From an uncultured Bacteroides sp. (lineage in GTDB: Bacteria > Bacteroidota > Bacteroidia > Bacteroidales > Bacteroidaceae), in assembly GCF_937912035.1 (NCBI RefSeq), contig NZ_CALDPF010000007.1, forward strand, positions 1 through 64,000: a stretch of 64,000 nt of DNA, given 5' to 3'. The notes under the pieces were generated by a model. That model ran no database searches. It was not told where the DNA came from and saw only the letters and a program-made list of their open reading frames with translations. Of this stretch, positions 44,204 to 53,079 are shown piece by piece. The position numbers were made by a program, and so were the translations under genes. The first letter of the stretch is position 1; each line of letters opens with the position of its first letter.

Positions 44204-44896
44204 TCAGTCAGCCATACTGTCCTTATATTCTTTCACCAGAGTAAGATAATTTTTGACAAGATTATTGTTTTTGAATACTTCAGGAGCCTCATCAACAATA
44301 TCTTCCATGACAGGTGTCAAAAAAGGATATGGCAATGAATTGCCTATCATTATAAATACACCCGGACCAAGAACATTATCATAATTACTGGAAATAAATG
44401 CCTGAACCAGATTATCCATCTGACGGGCAACTTCTGCTCTTTTCTTCTCTATTTCAATCTGTACAGTATTTATATCTACACCGTCCATTATCATACGGCT
44501 TTCTTCTCTCTCCACCTCGTAAGCCTTGTCATCAATTGCTGTCTTATCTTCAATAAACTTATTGAAACTGTCATTCAGAGGAGTCCCTTTAATAGAAATA
44601 CCGACATTATTTATTTCAATCTTAATATTACCCTCTTCCAATACAAGCGGCATGATACATTCATCATCCATATAAAGAGATGCCAACACAACAGAATCCA
44701 CTTTGCCTTCCATTTGGAAATAACCATGTATAACCTCTGCCGAATCCACATTGACAAGCTCATCACCGGACAAGACTTTAACGAACAGCATTTTTCCGTC
44801 AAGTCTGGATACAGATGTAACACCATCAATCTTAAACTTTCTACCGCAAGACGTCAATGTTGTTATAAATAATAAGACAAAACAAAATCTAAACAT
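44204..44896 (-). CDS. DUF4369-type lipoprotein
   Basis: This 230-residue lipoprotein (lipobox LTSC, Cys17) has a beta domain at about 22-110 (KIDGVTSVSRLDGKMLFVKVL, YFQMEGKVDSVVLASLYMDD). That matches DUF4369, a domain often found before thioredoxin-like domains in Bacteroidota. Here no thioredoxin domain follows; the C-terminal half is helical. I place the start at 44896 because the -7 element TAACTTTG (44923-44930) lies just upstream, after the longer start at 44965, and because the signal peptide begins there. Confidence 0.75.
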   Translation of the reverse strand: MFRFCFVLLFITTLTSCGRKFKIDGVTSVSRLDGKMLFVKVLSGDELVNVDSAEVIHGYFQMEGKVDSVVLASLYMDDECIMPLVLEEGNIKIEINNVGISIKGTPLNDSFNKFIEDKTAIDDKAYEVEREESRMIMDGVDINTVQIEIEKKRAEVARQMDNLVQAFISSNYDNVLGPGVFIMIGNSLPYPFLTPVMEDIVDEAPEVFKNNNLVKNYLTLVKEYKDSMAD

Positions 44897-44922
44897 AAAA
44901 TCAAAAGGATTTATTTCGACTG

Positions 44923-44930
44923 CAAAGTTA
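44923..44930 (-). promoter_or_regulatory. -7 element of the DUF4369 gene
   Basis: TAACTTTG on the minus strand, 27 bp before the start codon. Confidence 0.55.
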
Positions 44931-45091
44931 GCTTCTTTATAAGTAGTCATGAAAATTATTATCACAAATTATACTAAATACGTGACGATTATACATTTAA
45001 AAAAGATGAAAACCAATAGTTGAACATCCCTACTTATTACAAAATGAATATTTTTATAACATAAAAACAAACTTATTTTATCCTTAAATGT

Positions 45092-45099
45092 TATCTTTG
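45092..45099 (+). promoter_or_regulatory. -7 element of the S46 peptidase operon
   Basis: TATCTTTG, about 100 bp before the first peptidase gene. The leader contains a small hairpin (TTCTTT GAT AAAGAA near 45113-45128). Confidence 0.5.
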
Positions 45100-45200
45100 T
45101 ATCCTATTTATGTTCTTTGATAAAGAAATGTTGGTCTTTTTCTTTTCAATTGGTCACTTTTGAAAATTTTAAACAATAACAATTCAAAAACTATAGTTAA

Positions 45201-47366
45201 ATGAAGAAAATCAAAGTTTTGGCACTGGCACTTCTGTGCTCAGTATTCACGCCATCGAAGGCGGACGAAGGAATGTGGCTTCTGCAGCTGATGAAAGAGC
45301 AGAATCTGGCTGACAAAATGAAGGCACAAGGTTTGAAAATGAACATCTCCGACATCTACAATCCTGAACAGATTACACTGAAGGATGCAGTAGGTATTTT
45401 CGGAAGAGGATGTACAGGTGAAATCATCTCTCCTAACGGACTTATCCTTACGAACCACCACTGCGGTTATGATGCAATCCAACAGCACAGTTCAGTGGAA
45501 CACGACTATCTTACAGACGGTTTCTGGGCTAAGAATATGGAAGAAGAACTTCCTACTCCGGGATTAACATTCAAGTTTGTTGAACGTATAGTCGACGTTA
45601 CAGACAGAGTGAACAGAGACATCGAAAAAGGAAAAATAGAAGAAGCAGAATCATTCGGAAGCGAATATCTGAAGAAGATTGCTGCCGACGAGCTTAAGAA
45701 GAGTGATCTGAAGAAAGCTCCTGGCATCACAACTATGGCATTGCCTTTCTACGAAGGTAACAAATTCTACGTATTCTATATCAAGACTTATACAGACGTA
45801 CGTATGGTAGCTGCTCCACCTTCATCAATCGGTAAGTTCGGCGGTGAAACAGACAACTGGATGTGGCCTCGTCACACAGGCGACTTCTCTATGTTCCGTA
45901 TCTACACAGACAAGAACGGAAATCCAGCCGACTATAGCAAGGACAATATCCCATTGAAAGCTAAGAAACACCTTACTATCTCTTTGAGAGGTCTTCAGGA
46001 AGGCGACTATGCCATGATTATGGGATTCCCTGGAAGCACAAGCCGCTATCTTACTGAAAGCGAAGTGAAACTGAGAATGACAGGTACAAACACTCCAAGA
46101 ATTGAAGTCCGCGAAGCAAGACAGAATGTGTTGAGAGCAGAAATGGCTGCAAGCGACAAGGTTCGTATCCAGTATGCAAGCAAATTTGCAAGCTCAAGCA
46201 ACTACTGGAAAAACTCTATCGGTATGAACAAGGCCATCATCGACAATAAAGTGCTTGAAACAAAAGCTGAACAGGAAGCACGTTTCGCTAAATTTGCAAT
46301 GGCTAAAAAGAATGCCGACTATCAGGGTGTCGTTGAAAAAATCGATGAATACGTAAAGACTGTTGAACCTATCCGCACTCAGTCAACTTATTTCAGCGAA
46401 GTGTTCAGAACAGGTATAGAATTCGAATCTTCTTATACTCTCTTCAACAACCTGAAAAAAGCTCTTGAAAAGAACAAGAAGAAAGATATCGAAAAAGCTG
46501 TTGAAGCACTTAAAGAAGAATTTGCAGATGTGCACAACAAGGACTACGACCACGAAGTGGACCGCAAGGTAGCAAAAGTCCTGATTCCTCTTTACGCTTC
46601 CAAAGTTCCTGCCGATGCTCTTCCTGAGTTCTACGAAACTATCAAGGCTAAATTCAACGGCGACTACAACGCATATATTGACGCTTGCTACAACAACTCT
46701 ATCTTCGCTAACGAAGAAAACTTCAACAAGTTCATCAGCAACCTTACTGTAGAGGCTATCGAAAACGACCTTATGGTTCAGTACTCTGAAGCAAAAGCTG
46801 AAATGAGCAAGAAACTTTCTGAAAAGCTTAAAGCTGCAAGCGAAGGTATCAACCTGCTGCACAAGACATACGTAAGAGGACTTTGCGAAATGTATGCACC
46901 GGAACCAAAAGCACCGGATGCAAACTTCACGATCCGTCTGACTTACGGAAATGTCAAGCCATACGATCCTAAAGACGGTGTACACTATAAATATTACACT
47001 ACTCTGAAAGGTGTAATGGAAAAAGAAGACCCACAGAACCCTGAGTTCGTAGTTCCTGCAAAACTTAAAGAACTTTACTCTACAAAGAACTTCGGACGCT
47101 ATGCTATGGCTAACGGTGAAATGCCAACATGCTTCCTTACTACAAACGACATCACAGGCGGTAACTCTGGTTCACCTGTAATGAACGGCAACGGAGAGCT
47201 TATCGGTTGTGCATTCGACGGTAACTGGGAATCACTGAGTGGCGACATCAACTTCGACAACAACCTTCAGCGTTGTATCGCAGTAGATATCCGTTACGTT
47301 CTCTTCATTGTAGAAAAACTAGGAGGATGCAAGAATCTTATTGACGAAATGACAATCGTAGAATAA
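45201..47366 (+). CDS. S46 dipeptidyl-peptidase, DPP7 type
   Basis: This is a periplasmic serine peptidase that removes dipeptides from peptide N-termini. The 721 residues include a signal peptide (to about residue 21). The triad residues are His87 (TNHHCGY), Asp228 (RHTGDFS) and Ser656 (GGNSGSP). Residue 674, 18 after the serine, is Gly. In the known P. gingivalis enzymes this position is Gly in DPP7 (broad, hydrophobic P1) and Arg in DPP11 (acidic P1). Phe672 fits the P2 preference residue. A large helical domain fills residues 280-580. The stop codon overlaps the start of the next S46 gene by one base (TAATG), so translation is probably coupled. Confidence 0.93.
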   Translation: MKKIKVLALALLCSVFTPSKADEGMWLLQLMKEQNLADKMKAQGLKMNISDIYNPEQITLKDAVGIFGRGCTGEIISPNGLILTNHHCGYDAIQQHSSVEHDYLTDGFWAKNMEEELPTPGLTFKFVERIVDVTDRVNRDIEKGKIEEAESFGSEYLKKIAADELKKSDLKKAPGITTMALPFYEGNKFYVFYIKTYTDVRMVAAPPSSIGKFGGETDNWMWPRHTGDFSMFRIYTDKNGNPADYSKDNIPLKAKKHLTISLRGLQEGDYAMIMGFPGSTSRYLTESEVKLRMTGTNTPRIEVREARQNVLRAEMAASDKVRIQYASKFASSSNYWKNSIGMNKAIIDNKVLETKAEQEARFAKFAMAKKNADYQGVVEKIDEYVKTVEPIRTQSTYFSEVFRTGIEFESSYTLFNNLKKALEKNKKKDIEKAVEALKEEFADVHNKDYDHEVDRKVAKVLIPLYASKVPADALPEFYETIKAKFNGDYNAYIDACYNNSIFANEENFNKFISNLTVEAIENDLMVQYSEAKAEMSKKLSEKLKAASEGINLLHKTYVRGLCEMYAPEPKAPDANFTIRLTYGNVKPYDPKDGVHYKYYTTLKGVMEKEDPQNPEFVVPAKLKELYSTKNFGRYAMANGEMPTCFLTTNDITGGNSGSPVMNGNGELIGCAFDGNWESLSGDINFDNNLQRCIAVDIRYVLFIVEKLGGCKNLIDEMTIVE

Positions 47367-49528
47367 TGAAAAAAACAATATTACTATCACTACTCACCAC
47401 ATTCACCCTCGCCGGACATGCCGACGAGGGAATGTGGATGCTGACCGACCTGAAAAAACAGAATGCGGCAGTAATGTACGATATGGGGCTTGACATCAGC
47501 ATAGACGATGTTTATTCGCCCGACAACATATCGCTGAAAGATGCAGTGGTTCACTTCGGTGGCGGATGTACCGGCGAAGTCATCTCAGCCGAAGGTCTTG
47601 TACTTACCAATCATCATTGCGGTTACGGCTACATACAGCAGCACAGCTCTGTAGAGCACGACTATCTGACAGACGGCTTTTGGGCAATGACACGCGAACA
47701 GGAATTGCCTTGCGAAGGACTTACAATCACTTTCATCGACAAGATACTTGATGTCACAACTTACGTCAAGGAACAACTTAAGAAAGATGAAGACCCGGAA
47801 GGGCTGAACTACCTGTCACCGTCATATCTTTCGAAAGTGGCTGCAAGATTTGCCAAGAAAGAGAAAATCAAGACAGACGAATTCACAGTTCTGGAGCTCA
47901 AGCCTTTCTATGGAGCCAACAAATACTATCTTTTCGTAAAGACAGTATATAAGGATATCCGTATGGTGGGCGCGCCTCCTTCATCAATCGGTAAGTTCGG
48001 TGCTGATACAGACAACTGGATGTGGCCTCGCCATTGCGGCGACTTCTCAATGTTCCGCATCTATGCCGACAAGAACGGAAAACCTGCCAACTACAGTGCA
48101 ACCAACGTTCCTCTGAAAGTGAAGAAACATATCGCAATCAACCTGAAAGGAGTGAAAGAAGGCGACTTTACTTTCGTTATGGGATTTCCGGGAAGAAACT
48201 GGAGATACATGATAAGCGACGAAGTGGAAGAACGTATGCAGACCACAAACTTCATGCGCGACACTATCCGCGGCGTACGCCTCAGAGTACTTGGCGAAGA
48301 AATGGCTAAGGATGCAAAGACACGCATACAGTATGCTGCCAAATACGCATCGTCTGCCAACTACTGGAAGAACGCAATAGGAATGAACGAAGGGTTGATA
48401 AAACTGAAAGTTCTAGACAAGAAGAAAGAACAGCAGGAACACCTTCTGGAATATGGCCGTGAAACAGGCAACAACAGTTACAAGGAAGCCTTCGATGCCA
48501 TCCGCTCAATAGTGGCAAAACGCAGAAATGCCGTTTACCATCAGCAGGCTATCTACGAAGCACTAATGCTGGGAACAGAGTTCTACAAGGTTCCTGACAC
48601 AGACGCACTCCGTAACGCTCTAGAAGCTAACGACAAGAAAGCCATAAAGGAAGAAACAGAAAACCTGAAAGAAGCTTACAAGAAGTTCTACAACAAGGAC
48701 TACAATCCGGAAGTAGACCGTAAGGTTTCAAAACAGCTTATTGCTCTTTATGCAAAATTAATTCCGGCAGAACAGCGCATAAGCATTTTCAAGCAGATAG
48801 GTGAAAACTTCGGCGGAAATACAGATGCTTTTGTTGACGCATGTTTCGACAAATCTATCTTCAGAAGTCAGGCTGCACTTGATGCTTTCCTTCAGAATCC
48901 TGACATCAAGACTCTTCGTGAAGACCTTATGGTACAATATTCCAAGTCTGTAAAGGACGGATACAACGCTACATCAAATGCAATGAAAGCCGAAACAGAC
49001 GCATATAATCTTGCACACAAGACATGGGTAGCAGGAATGCTTGAACTGAAAGCCAAGAACGGTACACCGGTTTATCCTGATGCCAACTCTACACTGAGAC
49101 TTACTTACGGCAAGATTGGTTCTTACGAACCGGCAGACGGAATGGAGTATCTGTACTACACAACACTGAAAGGTGTTATGGAGAAAGAAGATCCTAACAA
49201 CCCTGAATTCGTTGTTCCTGCAAAACTTAAGGAACTGTATGAAAAGAAAGATTTCGGTCCATACGCAATGCCGGACGGACGTATGCCTATATGCTTTGCC
49301 ACAGGAACAGACAACACAGGAGGTAACTCCGGTTCTCCTGTATTCAACAGCAAAGGCGAGCTGATAGGAACAGGTTTCGACCGTAACTACGAAGGACTTA
49401 CAGGCGACATTGCCTACAACCCACAGTTGCAGCGTGCCGCATGTGTTGACATCAGATATACACTGTTTATCATCGACAAGTTTGCAGGCGCAGGTCATCT
49501 GATTGATGAAATGACAATCATCAAATAA
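47366..49528 (+). CDS. S46 dipeptidyl-peptidase, DPP11 type (Asp/Glu-specific)
   Basis: This 720-residue protein is similar to the preceding gene, with signal peptide (to about residue 19) and triad His84, Asp226 and Ser655. Arg673 lies 18 residues after Ser655, the same numbers as in P. gingivalis DPP11, where Arg673 gives preference for Asp or Glu at P1. The pair thus covers hydrophobic and acidic dipeptides, products that oligopeptide and dipeptide transporters can take up. Codon use is slightly richer in GC than its partner, but the two are clearly old paralogues. It ends at a strong terminator. Confidence 0.93.
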   Translation: MKKTILLSLLTTFTLAGHADEGMWMLTDLKKQNAAVMYDMGLDISIDDVYSPDNISLKDAVVHFGGGCTGEVISAEGLVLTNHHCGYGYIQQHSSVEHDYLTDGFWAMTREQELPCEGLTITFIDKILDVTTYVKEQLKKDEDPEGLNYLSPSYLSKVAARFAKKEKIKTDEFTVLELKPFYGANKYYLFVKTVYKDIRMVGAPPSSIGKFGADTDNWMWPRHCGDFSMFRIYADKNGKPANYSATNVPLKVKKHIAINLKGVKEGDFTFVMGFPGRNWRYMISDEVEERMQTTNFMRDTIRGVRLRVLGEEMAKDAKTRIQYAAKYASSANYWKNAIGMNEGLIKLKVLDKKKEQQEHLLEYGRETGNNSYKEAFDAIRSIVAKRRNAVYHQQAIYEALMLGTEFYKVPDTDALRNALEANDKKAIKEETENLKEAYKKFYNKDYNPEVDRKVSKQLIALYAKLIPAEQRISIFKQIGENFGGNTDAFVDACFDKSIFRSQAALDAFLQNPDIKTLREDLMVQYSKSVKDGYNATSNAMKAETDAYNLAHKTWVAGMLELKAKNGTPVYPDANSTLRLTYGKIGSYEPADGMEYLYYTTLKGVMEKEDPNNPEFVVPAKLKELYEKKDFGPYAMPDGRMPICFATGTDNTGGNSGSPVFNSKGELIGTGFDRNYEGLTGDIAYNPQLQRAACVDIRYTLFIIDKFAGAGHLIDEMTIIK

Positions 49529-49555
49529 GCCTGTTTCCAAACCAGTGAATAAATA

Positions 49556-49607
49556 AAAATCGCGCTTTGACTCCCCTGTCCTACAGGAAACGTCAAAGCG
49601 CGATTTT
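49556..49607 (+). terminator. Strong bidirectional terminator
   Basis: A 16-bp perfect stem (49556-49571 with 49592-49607), with an inner CCTGT/ACAGG stem, lies between convergent DPP11 and PBP1A genes. Confidence 0.85.
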
Positions 49608-49654
49608 ATTTGTTATGATCTAAACGGTATTTAAATACCGCTTAAATCTTATTA

Positions 49655-51982
49655 TCATTGGAAGAACAAGTCATCAAGACGACTTGTATTCTCTTCTTCC
49701 AGTTCAGAAACCTTATCCTTACATGGGTCAAACTCATCAGGAATATCGAATTTCTCTTCCTGCGAATATCCCAAAGTCTTGTCGGCATAAACCTTATTCA
49801 TATATATACCCCAGATAGGAAGAGCCATTGAGGCACCCTGTCCGTCAGCCATACGGTCGAAGTGAATGTCACGTTCTTCGCCTCCTACCCAACATCCTGA
49901 CACCAGACTTGGAGTGAAGCCCATGAACCAACCGTCGGAGTTATTATTCGTAGTACCTGTCTTACCACCCATATCAGCCGTGATGTGATACAGTCGTCTT
50001 ACACGTCCACCGGTACCTTCATTAATTACCGCACGAAGCATTACAAGCATCTTGTATGCACTGCTTTCGCTTATCACCTCGTTGACCTGTGGAGAGAATG
50101 TAGCCAACACATTACCGTCGTTATCCTCTATACGTGTAACGAACAATGGTGCTGTACGTATTCCCTTGTTCACGAAAGCCGTGTATGCGCTTACCATTTC
50201 GCCAACCGAAATTTCGCAAGGTCCGAGGCACAATGATATCGTAGGCTGTATCTCCTTATTAAGAACACCAAACGAATGAATCAATCTGACCAACTCATAA
50301 GGATTAAGCTTACTCATAAGATAAGCCGAAATCCAGTTGTTTGAATTTGCAAGACCCCATTTCAGAGTAACTATCTCTCCGTAATGTTTCTTAGAACTGT
50401 TTCTCGGAGTCCATGCAATACCGTTCTCATCGAAATAAGTTCCCTCAACGTTTCTTGTCTCGTCGCATGGAGAGAAACCGTTTTCCATTGCAAGCGAATA
50501 TAGGTACGGTTTGATAGTAGAACCAACCTGACGGCGTCCAACCATAGCCATATCATACTTGAAGTTGTCATAGTTAGGTCCGCCCACGTATGCCTTCACA
50601 TATCCAGTAATAGGATCCATAGACATAAATCCGGCACGAAGGAAGTGTTTGTAGTATTTAATAGAGTCAAGAGGAGTCATGATAGTGTCCTTCTCACCCT
50701 GATATGTAAACACAGTCATCTCACGCGGAGTATTGAAAGCCTTCATGATTTCGTCATCCGAATATCCAGCAGCCTTCATCACACGGCGACGCTCACTCTG
50801 TCTTATAGAACGGTTCAGGATAGCCTCAACCTCCTCATTAGAAAGCTGATTTGTATATGGAGCAGTCTTTCTGCCTTTCTTTTCCTTGAAGAAACGAGGC
50901 TGCAGATATTCAGCCACATGTTCCTGTACAGCTTCTTCAGCATACTGCTGCATACGCGAATTTATAGTGGTATAAATCTTCAGCCCATCTGTATAAAGAT
51001 TATAGTTTGAACCATCCTTTTTCTTGTTCTTTGCACACCACCCGTACAGAGGATTTGTTTCCCATGCAAGGGAATCTTCGTAGAACTTCTGCATCTGCCA
51101 GCCACGGTAATTCTTCTTCACCGGTTTCTTGGCATTCAGAACACCGCGAAGATATTCCCTGAAGTATGTAGCCAGACCGTCGTTATGGTCAACCGGTCTG
51201 TATTTCAACACCAATGGTAATGCCTGAAGCGAGTCACGTTCAGCCTCAGTCAGATAACCGGCCTTACGCATCTGGTCGAGCACTACATTTCGGCGTCCAC
51301 GAGTACGTTCGTTGAAACGGCGCGGATTATACAGCGAAGGGTTCTTACACATACCTACAAGTGTGGCTGCCTCCTCGATACTCAGGTCCTTAGGCTCTTT
51401 TGAAAAATAAGTACCTGCCGCAGTCTTAATACCAACGGCATTGTTCAGGAAGTCGAACTTATTGAGATACATCGTAAGGATTTCCTCTTTAGTGTAATAA
51501 CGTTCCAGCTTAACGGCAATAACCCATTCAATAGGTTTCTGCAGCAAACGTTCCATCACATTGTCGGCTGTAGGCGAATAGAACTGCTTTGCCAACTGCT
51601 GGGTAATAGTACTACCACCACCGGCATTCTTCTGCATGAATACACCACGCTTGATAAGGGCACGCATAAATGCTCGAGCATCTATACCGGAATGTTCACT
51701 GAAACGCACATCTTCTGTAGCCACAAGAGCATGCACCAGATTTGGCGACAAATCCTCATAACCTACATACAGACGGTTCTCCTTGCTGAGCGACCACGTA
51801 CCCAACACCTTTCCGTCGTCAGAAATAACCTGTGTGGCAAACTTTAGATTAGGATTTTCCAGTTCCTCGATAGGTGGCACATAACCAATCTTGCCATCCG
51901 AGATAGCAGAAAATATTATATACGTTGCCAGCATTCCTATCAGCAGCAACGCCCAAAGTACGATGATAAATGTTTTTCTCAT
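49655..51982 (-). CDS. Bifunctional penicillin-binding protein 1A
   Basis: This enzyme polymerises and cross-links peptidoglycan. The 775-residue class A PBP has one membrane segment (about 5-27). A GT51 glycosyltransferase domain follows, with Glu90 in ATEDVRFSEH and GGSTITQQLAKQ at 122-133. The transpeptidase domain has SxxK (Ser488-Lys491, GSTIKPY), SNN at 547-549 and KTGTT at 674-678. A Lys/Arg-rich insert (~365-405) lies between the two domains. It ends in an acidic tail. It stands alone, leftward. The first part of the 391-bp gap to the HU-like gene shows nothing else. Confidence 0.93.
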   Translation of the reverse strand: MRKTFIIVLWALLLIGMLATYIIFSAISDGKIGYVPPIEELENPNLKFATQVISDDGKVLGTWSLSKENRLYVGYEDLSPNLVHALVATEDVRFSEHSGIDARAFMRALIKRGVFMQKNAGGGSTITQQLAKQFYSPTADNVMERLLQKPIEWVIAVKLERYYTKEEILTMYLNKFDFLNNAVGIKTAAGTYFSKEPKDLSIEEAATLVGMCKNPSLYNPRRFNERTRGRRNVVLDQMRKAGYLTEAERDSLQALPLVLKYRPVDHNDGLATYFREYLRGVLNAKKPVKKNYRGWQMQKFYEDSLAWETNPLYGWCAKNKKKDGSNYNLYTDGLKIYTTINSRMQQYAEEAVQEHVAEYLQPRFFKEKKGRKTAPYTNQLSNEEVEAILNRSIRQSERRRVMKAAGYSDDEIMKAFNTPREMTVFTYQGEKDTIMTPLDSIKYYKHFLRAGFMSMDPITGYVKAYVGGPNYDNFKYDMAMVGRRQVGSTIKPYLYSLAMENGFSPCDETRNVEGTYFDENGIAWTPRNSSKKHYGEIVTLKWGLANSNNWISAYLMSKLNPYELVRLIHSFGVLNKEIQPTISLCLGPCEISVGEMVSAYTAFVNKGIRTAPLFVTRIEDNDGNVLATFSPQVNEVISESSAYKMLVMLRAVINEGTGGRVRRLYHITADMGGKTGTTNNNSDGWFMGFTPSLVSGCWVGGEERDIHFDRMADGQGASMALPIWGIYMNKVYADKTLGYSQEEKFDIPDEFDPCKDKVSELEEENTSRLDDLFFQ

Positions 51983-52165
51983 TGAAATAGCTTATTTGTT
52001 ACATATCAGTTCCCTAATTCTCCAAAAAGGGAACAAATCGGCACAAAATTAGCAAAAGGTGAGCGCAAAAACAAATGAAAACTGAAGTTTTCAAATTTAG
52101 TCATGGCAGAATCGTATTCTGTATTTATATAATAAGGATTCAATTCATTTCATAAAGCCAATTAA

Positions 52166-52197
52166 TTTGTATTTTCGGCCACAAAAAACTATATTTG
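52166..52197 (+). promoter_or_regulatory. Promoter of the HU-like gene
   Basis: TTTG (52166-52169), 20 bp, then TATATTTG (52190-52197), a full Bacteroidota promoter. Transcription should start near 52204, giving a leader of about 170 nt. Confidence 0.75.
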
Positions 52198-52220
52198 TGC
52201 TTATAAAATATATAAACTAT

Positions 52221-52304
52221 ACTGTTGTTTATAAAAGCGACACTGTAATTTATACAAACAACACTGTTGTTTATAGAAACACAATTGATATTTACAGAAA
52301 ATAA
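52221..52304 (+). repeat. Four tandem 21-bp repeats in the HU-like gene leader
   Basis: Units start at 52221, 52242, 52263 and 52284. They begin ACTGTTGTTTATA, ACTGTAATTTATA, ACTGTTGTTTATA and ATTGATATTTACA, and each ends in an A-rich stretch. The array begins about 17 bp after the predicted transcription start. The fourth unit is the most diverged. Confidence 0.75.
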
Positions 52305-52373
52305 AAGCATAAAACAAACTTTATTACAGCAAGGAAATAACTTTTATACTAACCTAATAAACTTTTACAGAAT

Positions 52374-52997
52374 ATGGCAAAATACGTGATGCAGGAAATG
52401 AGAAACCTTCATAAAGAAGGAGAAACGCTACTCTACCCTAGAATGGTGATAGACGGTTGTTGCGAAACAGAAGAACTAGTAGAAATGATTACCAAAGGCT
52501 CCACTCTTAGAAAAGGTGAAGTTATGGCATCTCTTCAACTTATAGCAGACGGAATGGCAACATTAATGGCACATGGCCGTTCGGTACGTATTGAAGGAAT
52601 AGGACTGTTTACACCGTCACTGTCGTTGAAAGATGGGAAGGAAAGAGAAGGCATAAACGATGAAACTAGCCGACGTAATGCTCAAAGCATAGAAATCGGC
52701 AACATTAACTTCCGTGCTGAAAGAAGTCTGATTCATGACACAAACTCCCAATGTAACCTGCAAAGACAAAAAGGCGACTGGCGATGCAACAGATCGAAAT
52801 ACTCTCCGGAAGAAAGACTTGCCCTTGCGCTGAAATATCTGGAATCAAACCCGACCCTTACTATTGGCGAATACAAAGAACTTACAGGACTTAGCCACAC
52901 TGCTGCCGGACAGGAACTTAAGAAATGGGCGTCTACTCCTGAGTCTGGAATATATTTTAAAGGAAGAGGATCGCATAAAGTTTATGTGAAAAGATAA
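52374..52997 (+). CDS. HU-like DNA-binding protein with C-terminal HTH-like domain
   Basis: This is a 207-residue protein. Residues 1-~125 follow the HU/IHF-like pattern seen in Bacteroidota (GEVMASLQLIADGMATLMAHGRSVRIEGIGLFTPSL, where bacterial HU has the dimer core and the GFGxF motif). Residues ~140-207 form a second domain (KYSPEERLALALKYLESNPTLTIGEYKELTGLSHTAAGQELKKWA) that looks like a winged helix, absent from ordinary HU. The long beta-arm of HU is reduced. It may be a sequence-specific nucleoid protein. Its leader carries four tandem repeats, which could be its own binding sites. Confidence 0.75.
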   Translation: MAKYVMQEMRNLHKEGETLLYPRMVIDGCCETEELVEMITKGSTLRKGEVMASLQLIADGMATLMAHGRSVRIEGIGLFTPSLSLKDGKEREGINDETSRRNAQSIEIGNINFRAERSLIHDTNSQCNLQRQKGDWRCNRSKYSPEERLALALKYLESNPTLTIGEYKELTGLSHTAAGQELKKWASTPESGIYFKGRGSHKVYVKR

Positions 52998-53034
52998 ATA
53001 TCCCAAATTGAGCGGAATTTTGAAATATTTTATG

Positions 53035-53042
53035 TACCTTTG
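53035..53042 (+). promoter_or_regulatory. -7 element of the pyrB operon
   Basis: TACCTTTG, 38 bp before the pyrB start at 53080. It excludes the longer in-frame start at 53008. Confidence 0.6.
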
Positions 53043-53079
53043 GGCTTCGGTATTAAAAAATAAACATAAAACTGCTAAT

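Noticed and set aside
44096..44338. An 80-codon plus-strand frame in the gap before the DUF4251 operon.
   Set aside because: It overlaps the DUF4369 gene end and the operator, has no -7 element and no recognisable family.
46383..46985. A 200-codon minus-strand frame inside the DPP7 gene, and similar ones inside DPP11 and YgiQ.
   Set aside because: Shadows of strongly coding genes, rich in Cys/Phe/Val, with no start context.
52221..52304. The 21-bp repeats as a CRISPR array.
   Set aside because: Units are directly adjacent with no spacers, and no cas genes are present.
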